DNA of 64,000 nucleotides from Ichthyophis bannanicus (GCA_033557465.1 CM066034.1:986087637-986151636); one strand, 5' to 3'; shown: positions 1 through 11,620, counted from the first letter of the stretch. Notes: a model not told the origin generated them from the sequence alone. Program-made: numbers and translations.

Positions 1-735
1 TGCCCAAATGCCTGCTAGGACAATTTACCCCAATCATCTCCATGGCTATGCCCCGGCTGGGGTGCCCCTTGTATCTGTGGGGCTCAGAGCAGCTGCCCTG
101 TTTGCCCTCCTTCCTTCTTATTAAGCAAACTGCTACTTAGGTTACCCATTACCTCAGAAGACAGGTAGAGACTTCTGTCTGTCTCCAGCTTCTCGTCTTG
201 TGCAGTTAGTTTCCCACTTGTAGGCTAAGTCATCTCAGGGAGTAGGAGACTAGTTAGACGCACACAGAAAATATCCACAACGCCTACTGAGTAGATACTC
301 GAGGGACAATCCCCCTTTGGGCTCTTTTAAGGACTTTCCTTTAAGACCGCTCTGTATCTCCTTTCTACTCTCTCTTTGGAGCACGGCATGTACCTTGGAC
401 AGCCACTTCCCTTCCCCTCCGCTTTCCCCAGGAGCGACATGGCTTCATTCCCTTTTATAGTCTTGTGGTGCAGCCATAGGCATCCCCAAACCATTTTATC
501 GCCCATGCTTATGGTCTGTTCATAGTATCAATTGGGGCTATTGTATCCCCAAATCAGGGAAACGCTCCAAAGTTAAGACACTAAGATGCATGTACCCTTT
601 GGACAAAGACACCAGTAGTTCTATACTATTGATACATTCCGCATTCCAAAGACATTTAACACTCCCCCAACATTAGCACTACATTTTAAGTGTGGCATGT
701 CGTCTATCAGCTTCCTGTGCAATGCCAATTATGCC
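1..735. other. No recognisable feature
   Basis: I see no long open reading frame, RNA gene or familiar repeat here. The sequence is mixed in composition and has no obvious tandem structure. It may be old, decayed repeat or plain intergenic DNA. Confidence 0.5.
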
Positions 736-839
736 AGCCCACATGTTCATATTCAAACTCCTCCAATAAAGATCAAAATTTGGGCACAGAAAGTACAAGA
801 AATGATCTACAGGTTCCATCAGCGGTTTCTGCAAATAAA

Positions 840-1015
840 AAGAAGGGAATTTGATTGTAGCTCGTGCATTTTTTCAGGAGTAGCTCAAGACAAGTTACAA
901 TCAGGTACAGCAGATGTGTCCCTGTCCCCAATGGACTTACAATCTAAGTTTGTCCCTGAGGCAGTGGAGGGTTAAATGACTTGTCCAGGATCAAAAGGAG
1001 CAGCGGTGAGATACA
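840..1015 (-). repeat. Old LINE/SINE-like 3' fragment
   Basis: The block reads 'ggacttacaatctaagtttg', then a 'cctgaggcagtggagggtta' phrase and a 'gacttgtccaggatc' phrase. The same phrase order flanks the MITE-like insertion at about 13,555-13,660 and 15,337-15,400, and part of it recurs in the SINE at 50,076-50,308. It is therefore a dispersed repeat, probably an ancient LINE 3' end or CORE-type sequence. Strand is uncertain. Confidence 0.45.
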
Positions 1016-1796
1016 AACCTGGCTTGGCATACATTTTGTTTTCTGGACAATTCTAAGATGTGCTTCATAGCAATGAAGAGAACCGGATAAGATAGCAAGA
1101 TCAACAAGGGGAGGACAAGACTTTCTAGTGCTGTGCATTCCTGATTGCTCTTTGTCAAAGGACGGGTCTGCTAGAAAATATAAAATACCTATCTGTATAG
1201 ATTATACTAAACATTTTAATACTACAAGAACAGTTTTCTCGTCCTAGAAATCGTCATGGACAGCGAGGGGCTAGATCCTCACAGACCCCTGTTTGACTCT
1301 CTTGCCAAGAGAGGATGTGCAATTCAGCTCAGATAGTGCCACTGACGCATCTTCCATGTGCTGAAACGTAACATCATAAATTCTATCACAGCCTGAATTG
1401 TCTAGCAGAACATGGAATATTGTCTTGGTGCCATTCAAGAAAGCATCTGTTGTTCTCATCGCATGGCGGGGAATCAACCCATTCTTGCATAGACGTGAAA
1501 GCTGTGGTTCTTACACACTGAGAGCGTCACAGTCCTTTGTAACTAAGGCACACGAGTGGCATCCTGGTTGGCTGAGGCTTCCCACAAGACACTAGCACTG
1601 GTCACAATTAGTTGCAATGAATATCAAGTCTTATTCATAATTTCTACGAGTAAAATTAGACATTTATATGTGGAATTGGCGATTTTAGAAAGGGCTGAAT
1701 TTGTGCATGTTCTTACCATATAGAAATTGCAAGGTGGTGTGTTGGAGCATAGTTGGGAGTGGCCTGGGTGGGTCATATCTACACGTGTATTCCCCA
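1016..1796. other. No recognisable feature
   Basis: Short open frames on both strands look like chance. No catalytic motif, splice-framed exon or familiar repeat was found. Confidence 0.45.
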
Positions 1797-1915
1797 TTTT
1801 ATATAGGGAATACACTTGTATGACTGCAATTGTCCATGTCAGGATTTACAGCTGTTCTCTGGCATGTTTAGGTTTTACAAAAGTGATCATTTCAGCCAGC
1901 CCTATACAGGAGGTA
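1797..1915 (+). repeat. Short dispersed repeat, copy 1
   Basis: This stretch of about 115 bp is nearly identical, on the opposite strand, to 2,968-3,085. Translating the two copies gives almost the same peptide (MYDCNCPCQDL followed by SGMFR). The second copy interrupts a CR1 element, so the unit is mobile rather than host sequence. Its ends carry near-palindromic TATAGGG/CCCTATA words. The source family is not recognised. Confidence 0.6.
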
Positions 1916-1975
1916 TTAAGGACATTATTCTCTTCAATCCCCCATTGTTTATTTCCTCCTCAAAAGTTAAATTAG

Positions 1976-2671
1976 GAAGAGATAGCATCATCTGTTGTTA
2001 AATGGTGTAATTTATATGTGCAGGATCGCAAAATAACCACCCTATCTGTGTAAGTTTGGAAATCCAGCATTTACGCGTCTCTGGCGGCCATGTTTACCGC
2101 ATGGATTGTTCCTACCTGTAGATGTGCAAAGTGGTTCCTCTGGCTCGACATATTGGCGCACACACATGCACTCTTGCACTTCCTTTTACTTATTTATTTA
2201 GACAGTTTTGTATACCACCTTATCCTTCAATCAACGTGGTCAACAAGACATTGGGAGGTATTCTAGGAAAGGCTCCACGTCTAGCAAAGATTTTCTAAAA
2301 TACTGCCGGAATTTTAAAGATCGTGTCTATATTCCAATCTCCAGATCATTTCTAAAAAAAATGCCTTTTTCTGTACCATATTGCCACCCAATTAGAAAAT
2401 GATGGTCATGCTCTTCGTTTACAATGAATTATCTTTACATCTTAAATAGTATCTAAAGATTTTTCACCTTTAAACATGGACAAAAGTTTCTCCCCATCAG
2501 CTTCCTGACTTTTTAGAAGTGTATTTCAACCAATGAGTGGAAAGAGCCAATAAAAAAAAAAAAGAGACACTGCCATCTGTTGATCTTAAGGTGGAACTGT
2601 TCAGCAGTTGACAAAAGGCATGTTTGCAAAGTTCACACACTCATCACCAAACCTTCTTGAATGAAACAGAT
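1976..2671. other. Mostly unassigned; weak L2-like 3' end near 2,190
   Basis: From about 2,188 the text runs 'ttatttatttagacagtttt' followed by 'gtataccacc'. That resembles the antisense 3' end of the L2-type LINEs seen elsewhere in this window, whose sense form ends in a 'ggtataaa' plus 'aaataaata' tail. The rest, including an A12 run near 2,553, shows nothing identifiable. Confidence 0.35.
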
Positions 2672-2967
2672 ATTAGAACATAAGATATGCCATACTGAGT
2701 CAGACCAAGATCCATCAAGCCCAGTATCCTGTTTCCAACAGTAGCCAATCTAGGTCACAAGTACCTAGCAGTTTCCCTAAAAGACAGGTTCCATAATGCT
2801 TGTATTGGGGCAAGCAGTGGATATTCTGGGTCCACTTTAATAATGGTTTATGGACCTTTCCTCCAGGAATTTGTCCAACCCTTTTTTAAACCCAGTTTTT
2901 ACTACATCCTTTGGTAACGAATTCCAGTTTGATTACACGTTGAGTGAAAAAAGATTTTCTCTTATTA

Positions 2968-3085
2968 GCCTCCTGTATATAGGGCTGGCTGAAATGATCA
3001 CTTTTATATAACCTAAACATGCCAGAGAGCAGCTCTAAATCCTGACATGGACAATTGCAGTCATACAAGTGTATCCCCTATATGG
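2968..3085 (-). repeat. Short dispersed repeat, copy 2, inside CR1
   Basis: It lies between 'ctcttattag' and 'tgtagcttcattgc'. In the intact CR1-A copy these two words are separated by only about 20 bases (see 15,711-15,745), so this unit is inserted. It is the reverse complement of 1,797-1,915 with a few differences. There is no coding role. Confidence 0.65.
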
Positions 3086-3282
3086 GTTAACTGTAGCTTC
3101 ATTGCATGTCCCCTACTCTTTCTACATTTTGATGGTGTAAACAACTGATCTACGTTTACCTGTTCCACTCCATTCATTAATTTATAGACCTCTATCATAT
3201 CTCAACTCAGCCATCTCTTTTCCAGATTGAAGAGCCCTAACCTTTTAAGCCTCTCCTCATAGGGGTATCCTTCAATCCCCTT

Positions 3283-3366
3283 TACCACTTTTTATATTGT
3301 AGTTAATTGTAAATCGCCTTGGACTAAAGGCGATCTATAAAAATCTATTAAAAAAATAAATAAATA
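3283..3366 (+). mobile_element. L2-type LINE 3' tail inserted in CR1
   Basis: The text 'gtaaatcgccttggac', 'aaaggcgatctataaa' and an 'aaataaataaata' tail is the usual end of an L2-type element. The surrounding CR1 sequence resumes directly afterwards at 'ttttggtgtctcttc', which matches 15,935 onward. The insert is about 85 bp and severely 5'-truncated. Confidence 0.75.
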
Positions 3367-4195
3367 CATTTTGGTGTCTCTTCTCTGTACCTTTTCTAAT
3401 AACGCTATATCCTTTTTACAATACGGTGACTAGAATTGCACACAATATTCAAGGTGCAGTCACACCATGGAACGATACAGAGGCATTATAATATCCTTTG
3501 TTTTATTCTCCATTCCTTTCCTTATGATTCCTAGCATTCTATTTGCCTTCTTGGCCACCACTGCACACTGGGCAGAAGGTTTCAATGTCTTATCCATGAC
3601 GACTCCTAAATCTTTTTCCTGGGTGGGGTTCTTAATGTGGAGCCTTGCATCGTATAACCATAGTTTGGGTTGTTCTTTCCTAAGTGCATAACTTTGCACT
3701 TGTCCACATTAAACTTCATCTGCCATTTGAATGTCCAGTCTTCCAATTTATTAAGATTCTCTTGGGTTTTAACAACTTTGGAAAATTTTGTTTTATCTGC
3801 AGATTTGATTACCACACTCATTATTCCCATTTCCAGGTTATTTACGAATATGTTAAAAAGCAGTGGGGCTAACACAGATCCCTGGAGTACTCCACTATTC
3901 ACCTTTCTCCATTGGGAAAATTGGCCATTTAACCCTCTGCTTTCTATCTTTTAACCTGTTCCTGATCCACAATAGTACACTGCCTCCTAGCTCATGACTT
4001 TTTAATTTCGCCATGTGTCTCTCATGAGGGACCTTGTCAAAGGCTTCTGAAAATCCAGATACACTACATTGACTTTGTCTACCTGTTTATTTACACCTTC
4101 AAGAAATAACAGATTACTAAGACAAGATCTTCCCTGGCTAAAGCCATGTTGGCTGTCTTCCATTAAACCATGACTATCTACATATTGAAAAACAA

Positions 4196-4874
4196 GATTC
4201 ACTTGCTGGAAGACCACAGCTTCATTAATAGTATCATATTCTTCCTTGGGTCTTAGCCTTCAAAATCTACTCATTCTACTTTATCGAGAAAGTGGAGCCC
4301 ATCTTATACCCTTAGGTGACTGTTTCACCTGTTTGTATCACTGTGTCAGGGAATGCCCTATTAAGGCTAATAGTCTTTGCAGAGAAAGTGGTCCTATAGA
4401 AGCTTGTACGGCTGGGAAGATCATGACTGATGTGAAACAGAGGCCAAGATGCTGGGCTGGAGAGTCAGGCATAGACTAAGAACCATGAAGCAACAGGAAG
4501 CCCAGACGAGGGAATGTATTCAGTACCTGCTTGTAGTAATTGTAAACCATTCTAATGCCCTTCAGCCTGGGTGGTATATCAAGAAATTGAATAAACAAAC
4601 AAAAGTGCTGTGGGAGGTATCCCGAGAGTTTGCTTATTTTCTTTTATTTAAAAAAAAAACAATTTCCATATCGTCCAGCTAGACCAGTCAAGATAAGTGA
4701 GCTGTATTCCCCTACCAGCAGATTGGTAGAGACAAAGAACCAATGAAATGCCCAGGTTTCAATGACACAACTCCTATGCTTCTATTTGCCTCAGTTACCA
4801 GATGTCTCTTCAGTATTTCTTTGTCTCCAGCAGATGATGGATGGATTTTCTACACTGTGAAGAAAATCAGAAAA
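4196..4874. other. No recognisable feature
   Basis: The sequence is AT-rich with small chance frames. No repeat shared with the rest of the window was noticed, and no exon-like frame with good splice sites was found. Confidence 0.4.
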
Positions 4875-7251
4875 CCTGCAAACATGACGGCAGAAAAAAA
4901 ACACATGGCCTATCTAGTCTGCCCTTCCATATCAAATACCAAAGTCCCTTCTTTTCCTTTAGAGATCTTCTGTGTTTATTCCATGCTTTTTTGACTTCAG
5001 ATACTGTCCTCGTTTCTCCTACCTCCACTGAGAGACTATTGCACACATCTGCCATCCTTTCCATAAAGAAATATTTCCGCATATTACTCCTGAGTCTATC
5101 CCCTTTCGCCCTCAACATATGACCCTCATAGCAGAGCTTGCTTTCAATCAAAAGAGGCTCTCCTCTTGTGCATTTATGCCACAGAGGTATTTAAATATCT
5201 TTATCCTATCTCCTCTATCCCGCCTTTCCTCTAACGTATACATATTAAGATCTTTAAGCCTGTCCTCATATGCTTTATAATGAAGACCATTAACCATTTT
5301 AGTAGCCACCCTCTGCACCATCTTCATCCTGTTTATGTCCTTTTGAAGGTGTGGTCTCGAAATTAGGTCACACTAGAGACTCATAAAGAGGCACTATTAC
5401 CTCCTTTTTTCTGCTGGCCATTACTCTCCCTATGTACCCAAGCATCCTTTAAGCTTTCACCATCACCTTTTCTACCTATCTAGATACCCTAAGATCATCG
5501 GAAACAATCACACCCAGGTCCCGCTCTTCTTTTGTGGACAGAAGTACTTTGCCCCTACACTGTACTGCTACCATGGTTTTTTGCAGCTCAAATGCATGAC
5601 ACTGCATTTTTTAGCATTAAATCTCAACTGCCACATTTTTGACTGCTCTTCAAGCTTGGCTATTCCTTCGTGGGTGTCTACTCTATTGCAGATTTTGGTA
5701 TCATCTGCAAAGAGGCAATCCTTACCCGAAGGCCCTTCCGCAATATCACTAACAAAGATGTTGAAAAGAATTGGACCAAGGACTGATCCCTGTGACACAT
5801 CACTGGTAACCTCCTTCTCAGAGTGAGCTCCATTTACCTGTACCCTTTGTCGCTTCCCACTCAACCAATTTCTAACCCAGTCAGTCACTTTAGGGTCCAT
5901 TCATAGGATTCTCAGTTTGTTTATAAGTTGCCTGTGTGGAATGGTGTCAAAGGCTTTACTTAAATCTAAGTACACATCATCTAGGGCTCTGCCTCGGTCC
6001 ATCTCATTGATCACCGGTCAAAAAAATCAATCAGATTTCTCTGACAAGACCTGCCTCTGGTAAATTCATGCTGCAACAGATCATGCAATCTATTGGACTC
6101 CATAAACCTCACTATCCTCCCTATTAGCAGTGTTTACAATAATTTACTCAGCACAGAGTTTAGATTGACTGACTTGTAGCTTTCAACCTCATTCTTACTT
6201 CTGCATTTGTGTAAAGGGACCACATGGGAGTAGTCCTAGAGGACTGGAAAAAGGCACATCTCTAAAGAAGCATTGAAAAGGTCAGTCAGCAGAGCCGCTA
6301 GAACATACCCAAGTTCTTTCAGTATTCTCGGATGTACTCCATCCAGTCCTATCGCTTTGTCTACTTTTAGTTTAGCTAGTTCCTCACAAACACAGTCTTC
6401 TGAAAATTGTTAAAGATGCCCCTTGCTTCTATTCCTTTTTGTGGGTGTTTTCTGAGGTCTTGCTACTGGTTCTCCATATTTTTTTAAGCAATTCGGCTTT
6501 AATCTTATCAACTTCTAAATATTCTTCCCCTTCACCCTTGAGTTTGACAGTACCACTTTTGCCCTTCCTCCTTATCCCCTCATTTTATTGCACTGGCTAT
6601 TTCTTCTTCTTTTTGTATCTTTGCTTTCCTGACTACTCTGCTAGCTTTTCTAAGTTTTTCCAAATATAGATGCTTGTCTTCCTCTCTCTGTGAACTCTTG
6701 TGTTTCATGACAGCCTCCCTCTTTTTCTTCACCTTTTCAGCCACTTCTTTTGAGAACCATAGTGGTCTCCTTTTCCTTTTACATTTATTTACCTTTCTAA
6801 CAAAAAGGTTTGTTGCCCTTAAAATACCCTCTTTCAGTGTTGCCCATTGCTTTTCTACATCCCCCAGCTGTTCCCATCCTGCTAACGACTCTCTGAGGTA
6901 TTTCCCATCTTTGCAAAGTTAGTTTTCCTAAGGTCTAAGACCCTCACTTTTGAATGGATTTTATCATCCCTAAGTCTTAATACTGAATCACACCATCTGG
7001 TGATCACGGGATGCGAGATGATCTCCCACTATGACATTTAAAACACTTTCCCCTTTGGTAAGCACCAAGTCCAGTATGGCACCTTCACATGTAGGTTCTG
7101 TTATCAATTGCAAGAATAGTTCTCCCTGTAGAGAATCCAGGATCACCTTACTTCTGGATGACACTGCAGCAGGGATGTGCCAATCAACATCCAACCTCAG
7201 TAGCACGTCTCCTTTCATGGAAGTACTACATGTGTCTTCTATTAAATCTTC
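4875..7251 (-). mobile_element. CR1-B LINE, decayed copy
   Basis: This is a second CR1 group, matching the better copy at 43,279-46,236. On the minus strand the order is endonuclease (about 7,250-6,990, VDWHIPAAVSSRSK and then GAILDLVLTKGES), reverse transcriptase (5,568-5,900, SQGSVLGPILFNIFVSDIAE and FADDTKICNRVD) and C-terminal domain (4,867-5,151). The FADD catalytic motif survives, but the frame is broken in many places. The 3' end is near 'acatgacggcag' at about 4,882. The 5' side is cut at 7,252 by a hAT-like head. Confidence 0.88.
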
Positions 7252-7380
7252 CAGGGGCGGTTCAAGGCAATCTGCTGCCTGAGGTGAGGGATGAGATGGC
7301 GCCGCCGCCCCCCCCCCCCCCCCGAGCCGGGTGAGGGGGGGAGGCTTTCTCAAAACTGCAATCAGGGACTGAACCAAATT
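7252..7380 (+). mobile_element. hAT-like terminal sequence with C16 tract
   Basis: CR1-B homology stops exactly where CAGGGGCGG begins. That word is a common start of hAT-type terminal inverted repeats. It is followed by 'ttcaaggcaatctgctgcct' and a GCC/C16 tract at 7,308-7,323. I could not find a matching right-hand terminus with confidence, so the extent and family remain open. Confidence 0.4.
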
Positions 7381-8480
7381 AAAAAGTTAATTAGGTAATG
7401 TGGCAGAAATAAAAAGATATTTGCACACCACAGAACTAAAAGAGAGAGCGAGAACCACAGTTTATTACACCAAATTAAATAACTTATTTTTATTTTGTTG
7501 TTATAAACTGTGTTATGGTTGTTGCTTTTTCTTTTTGAACATATATTTTGCATTCACAGAACACCCCCCCCCCCCTAACAATGGGTGCAGAGCAGAACTA
7601 GGACATCCACCCACAAAACTCAATATCTAATTTAAAAAAAAATCTGATTCCGGCCATCTCACTAACAAACATTCTCCAGTACCAGGCATATTGTGAACTA
7701 ATACAAAACCCTACAAAGGTCACAGATGATCTACAAGGCCAAATCAACCATCTCATATCAGCATAAACTTCCAAAACTCATACAACAAGGGGCCTACCCA
7801 GATAAAAGCAGCACTATAAATACTGTAGTGGGCCCTAGAACATCCAATTAGCAATTGCAAAGCTAAACAAGTCAAATTACTACAGTACAGGTCCCTTTGT
7901 ACAAACTCCATATTAACAGAACTCCTGGACGCAGTCACACACTCAGAACGCAGACCCTCGCCAAATACAGAATAAGTGAGGTTACCCTAAAGTGAAAATA
8001 AAAATATGTAGACAAAAATTAAACTGAAAGCCCAAGAAGACAGACTCTGCATGCAATGCAACACCAGAGAAATAAAAGAGACTCATTTCCCTGTCTGTGT
8101 AAAATATAAAAATAATGCAAAGTTCAATCATTCATTTGAAAATAAAATTATTTTTCTCCCTTTGTTGTCTGACCATTTTATACTCTGATCATCATGCTGG
8201 TCTCGATCTGAAGCTTCTGCTTTCTTCTGTCTTCTCTTAGCTCTCTTTCTATGGTCTTGACTCCATCTGCCATTTCTTGTCTCTCCTTTTGTTTTCTTCA
8301 CTTCCTTCCATCTTGGATATTAATTTTTTTCTTTCCACCTTTCTTCCATTTATTTCTCTCTCTCTCTCTCTGGCCACCCAGATTTCACTACTCCTTACTA
8401 TCCAGTTCTCAATCTCCCTCTTTTTATGCCATCTACCTACCGCTTTTCAACCTTCACCCCCAGTCCTTGCATTCCCCAGC
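7381..8480. repeat. Composite repeat DNA, includes an LCMQCN-type motif block
   Basis: Bases 7,860-8,130 share their text with 63,520-63,740, including 'tagacaaaaattaaac' and 'gcaacaccagagaaata'. Translated forward, both give a cysteine motif, here MQCNTREIKET. A loose palindrome around 'accacagtttatta' spans about 7,453-7,525. A (TC)n run lies at 8,355-8,371. There is no intact gene. The shared block is probably the C-terminal end of an unidentified reverse-transcribing element. Confidence 0.5.
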
Positions 8481-9180
8481 TCTTCTTCCCATCTGTTGTC
8501 CAGCATTTGACCTCCTGTCTTCTTCCCCCCATTGTCCAGCATGTCTCCCTGCTTCCCTCCTCTAGCATGTCTTCATGCCCCCTCCCCTGTTGTCCAGCCT
8601 TTGTCCCCCCTGTCCTCCAACAGTGTTGTCCAGCATTTGTCCTCTTGTCTCCCCCCCCCCCCCCCCCCCGCTGCCCAGGATTTGTCTTCATGTCCTGCTT
8701 TCCTGTTGTCCACCATTTGTCCCCTCTCTCCACCTTTATCCAGCATTTGTCCCATCTTCCCTCTTTGTCCAGCATTTGTCCCCTGTCTGTCTAGCACTTG
8801 CCTCCTGTCTCCCCCCCCTATGTCCAGCATTTTTCCCCCATTTCCCCCCTTTGTCCAGCACTTGCCGTCTCCCCCTTTGTCCAGCATTTTCCCCGTCTCT
8901 CCCCTTTGTCTAGCACTTGCCCCGTCTCCCCCCTATGTCCAGCACTTGCCCCGTCTCCCCCTTTGTCCAGTATGTCCCCCTTTCTCCCCCTTTGTCCAGC
9001 ATTTTCCCCCGTCTCTCCCCTTTGTCTAGCACTTGCCCCGTCTCCCCCTATGTCCAGCACTTGCCCCGTCTCTCCCCTTTGTCTAGCACTTGTCCCTGTC
9101 TCTCCCCTTTGTCCAGTATGCCCCCCTGTCTCTCCCCTTTGTGCAGCATTTGCCCCCATCTCTCCCCTTTGTCTCTCACT
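8481..9180. repeat. Pyrimidine-rich minisatellite, 28-30 bp unit
   Basis: The unit reads roughly 'tttgtccagcacttgcccc' then 'gtctctcccc' and repeats through the whole stretch. Successive 'agca' words at 9,028, 9,057, 9,085, 9,115 and 9,145 give periods of 28-30 bases. The strand shown is almost all C and T, with a C tract near 8,649-8,669. The long proline/serine/cysteine-rich frames here on both strands are products of the repeat, not genes. Confidence 0.9.
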
Positions 9181-9230
9181 TGTCCTCCTCCTGTCCCCTC
9201 TCCCTCCACCTGCACCTCTTATCCGACAGC

Positions 9231-9402
9231 AGTGGCACGCTGGTTGTTTTTATTTTCGATTTTGCCACCTCTGGCCTGCCTCTGCCTTCCTGCCGGTTTT
9301 TTTTTCCTCAAGAATGCTTGCAGCAAGAAAAGAAAAGTAGTGGGAAAGAAGAGGCAGGCCGGAGGCAGCAAAATTTAAAATGAAAACAGCCGGCGTGCCA
9401 CC
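9231..9402. repeat. Imperfect inverted repeat, arms about 50 bp
   Basis: The left arm at 9,231-9,283 begins 'agtggcacgctggttgt' and ends 'ctggcctgcctct'. The right arm at 9,350-9,402 is close to its reverse complement, starting 'gaggcaggccgg' and ending 'cggcgtgccacc'. The loop is about 65 bp and A/G-rich. The pair could be the end of the hAT-like insertion or a separate foldback element. Confidence 0.7.
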
Positions 9403-9453
9403 GCCGCACAAATCAGCCTGATCACTTGCAGAGACTGGGCATCTCAATAGCAG

Positions 9454-10130
9454 ATGAAATTTATTATGGACAAGTTCAATGTGATGCTCATATGGAAGAA
9501 TAAATCTAATTATAGCTACACAATGTTGGGTTCCATATTAGGAGTGGCCACTCCAGAGAAATATTATTGCTATTATTATAATTTAATTTGCCTATCTCCA
9601 AGTTTACCTCTTTGTTCTAATTATGTATTATGCTGCTACTTGGTCATTTTACTATTGTTATGCTGTTACTTCAAAGCAAGTTGCCTAGGTCAAGCTGCAG
9701 CAACTTGGTGATTCTTTCCGTAAAGGCGGCTAATATCCTAATAAATAAATATGATAAAATCTTCAGATCAGTATCTCACAGTGGTCAAGAAGGCAAATAG
9801 AATGTTGGGAATTATTTGGATAGGAATGAAGAACGAAATAGAGAATAATATAATGCCTTTGTTGTATCGTTCAATGGTGCAACCATACTTTGAGCACTGT
9901 GTGCAATTCAGTTGGCTCCATGAAATAGAAAAGTACATAACAGGGTAACCAATACGATAACCCCTATGAAGGGAGCTAGATAGATTAGAGCTCTTCAGCT
10001 TGGAACCTCTGTATTTTTTGGGAAACTGCTAGGTACTTGTGACCTGGATTGGCTACTGTTGGAAACAGGATACGGGGCTTGATGGACCTTGATCTGACCC
10101 AGTATGGCATTTCTTATGTTCTTATGTGTG
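9454..10130 (+). mobile_element. CR1-A LINE 3' part with L2 tail insert
   Basis: Forward translation gives MKFIMDKFNVMLIWKNKSN and later KANRMLGIIWIGMKNEIENN, which match the end of the CR1-A ORF2. The 3' UTR ends 'catttcttatgttcttatg' at about 10,128. Bases 9,558-9,748 are foreign: an L2-type 3' end finishing 'gtaaaggcggctaatatcc' and 'aataaataaata'. The element is heavily truncated and out of frame. Confidence 0.85.
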
Positions 10131-10189
10131 GGGTGAAATGGATAATTAGGGAAGAGTGCTAAGAGTAGGGGACATTCTGTGAAACTAAG

Positions 10190-10515
10190 AGATAACACAT
10201 TTAAAATGAATGAAAGTATTTTTCACTCAACGCATATTTAAGCTATATAATTTGTTGCCAGAAGATGTGGTCAAAGCAGTTAGCACATCTGGGTTGCAAA
10301 AATGGTTTAGAAAAGTTCCTGGAGGAAAAGACTATAATGCATCATTTGCCATGTAGACTTAGGGAAGCCCCTGCTTAGCTCAGTGTGTGAGCAATGAGGA
10401 ATGGACCTACACTTTGGGATGCTGCTGGATACTTGAGATCTGGATTGACCAACGTTGTAGAGAGGATGCTGGGCTCAGTGGGTCTTTGGTCTGACCCAAT
10501 AAAGCACTTCCTCGG
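10190..10515 (+). mobile_element. Older CR1 3' end
   Basis: Phrases of the CR1-A tail are visible but more diverged than in neighbouring copies: 'ttttcactcaacgcatattt', 'ttgttgccagaagatgtggt', 'gcttagctcagtg' and 'ggtctgacccaataaagcac'. It lies directly downstream of the younger CR1-A end in the same orientation. Confidence 0.7.
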
Positions 10516-11235
10516 TTCTTTTTCTCTTATAGAAGTATAGAATACCAGCTGCAGTGTTTAGAGGAAAGTAACAGAATTATTATTAAAACTTTGCCTCAAG
10601 TGCTGAACCAAATGTCAAAGTGCAGCTCAGAAAAGTTCATGTCAACACTGTATTACAAGTAGCATGTTATCTTTTGAAATGATGTTAAATAGGTCATAGT
10701 TGTTAAAACAATTCATTAATTTTATGTTTTAAAAATGCCTTCATGATTTTTTTTCCTGGACATTATTTACTTTTCTATCAATCGTTGGTCACTGACCCTA
10801 CATTAACTCTTCATTCCCTTTCTAGCAGTTTATGCTTTCAATTTTCACAATGCTTGGAAATTCTTTATAAAACTTCCTCCTCCTCACCTGACTGTGCTCC
10901 TTCTGGGGTACTAACAGAGGAAGGTGAGGGTCCTGAAACCACCATGACAAAGGTCTGCGAGCTGGTCAACGGTTCCCTAGGAGCCCAGCCTAAAAGGGAA
11001 GGACTGGGAGGTACTCTAGTGGGAGCATAAATACGCCAGACCTTTGGAAGGAAAGCATCTTTTTGAGCCCTCTTGATCAATCATCAGATAAGAGTGGGAG
11101 TAAAAGTATTAGGAGCATTTTAGAGGTAAAACTCAGGAAGTTGTCCTGTCAACAGAGAGAATGCCAGCACCACCTGTGACGCCCTCATCATGTTCAGCAA
11201 GGTACGTCCCATCAGAAAATTGAAAGTAAAACCAG
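10516..11235. other. No recognisable feature
   Basis: Unassigned. On the minus strand a CAG/GTGAGG word near 10,884 looks like a splice donor, but no matching acceptor-framed exon was found. Nothing here resembles the repeats elsewhere in the window. Confidence 0.4.
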
Positions 11236-11620
11236 ATATTCAATACCAGAGCTGAATACCTGGTTTAGCCGGCGACTGCGGCAACTATCCAGTTAACGGC
11301 TCAATATCACTGCTAACCAGATAGCTAACCTGCATAAAGTTAGAGCAGGTCAATGGCTGTCCTAACTTAATGTGGTTTAGCTATCCAGTTAATGGCTCAG
11401 TATCACCACTGACTGGATAGCTGCCAAACTGCTCCCAGTCCACCCATAGAGTTCCCCGGATTTAACTGGATGTCTTTCTGTAGTTTGTGGGGATATTCAG
11501 CGGCACTATCTGGATAGTACCGCTGAATATTGGGATTGCTAAGGTTTATCAGGTTAGCAGGTCCTGCTAACCAGTTAAAACCTTTTGAATACTGCCCCCT
11601 AAGTTTCAACTGAGCATGCC
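11236..11620. mobile_element. MITE-like repeat, copy 1
   Basis: The stretch is built from near-palindromic words such as 'actatccagttaacggctc', 'atattcagcggcactatct' and 'gctaaccagttaaaacc', ending 'ttgaatactgccccctaagt'. The same vocabulary and end sequence recur at 13,660-15,337. It has no coding capacity. The pattern suits a short non-autonomous DNA transposon, but the superfamily is not recognised. Confidence 0.55.

Larger units (their letters stand above)
2672..4195 (-). mobile_element. CR1-A LINE 3' part, broken copy
   Basis: This is a 5'-truncated CR1 group A element covering the end of ORF2 and the 3' UTR. Antisense translation shows reverse transcriptase pieces, GVLQGSVLAPLLFNIFVNNL and then LNKLEDWTFKWQMKFNVDKC, that match the better preserved copy at 15.4-20 kb. 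The 3' end carries the 'gaacataaga' tail. Frameshifts are many. Two foreign inserts split it: the short repeat at 2,968-3,085 and an L2 tail at 3,283-3,366. The RT catalytic region reads KSADKTKF where the family has FADDTKLF, so the active site is lost. Confidence 0.88.

Noticed and set aside
8426..9378. Long proline/serine/cysteine-rich frames on both strands, up to 180 codons
   Set aside because: They are translations of the 28-30 bp pyrimidine-rich minisatellite, open in several frames at once, which is a property of the repeat and not of a gene.
10865..11080. Possible exon with donor CAG/GTGAGG on the minus strand
   Set aside because: No acceptor-framed coding stretch, no recognisable domain and no supporting neighbour exon.
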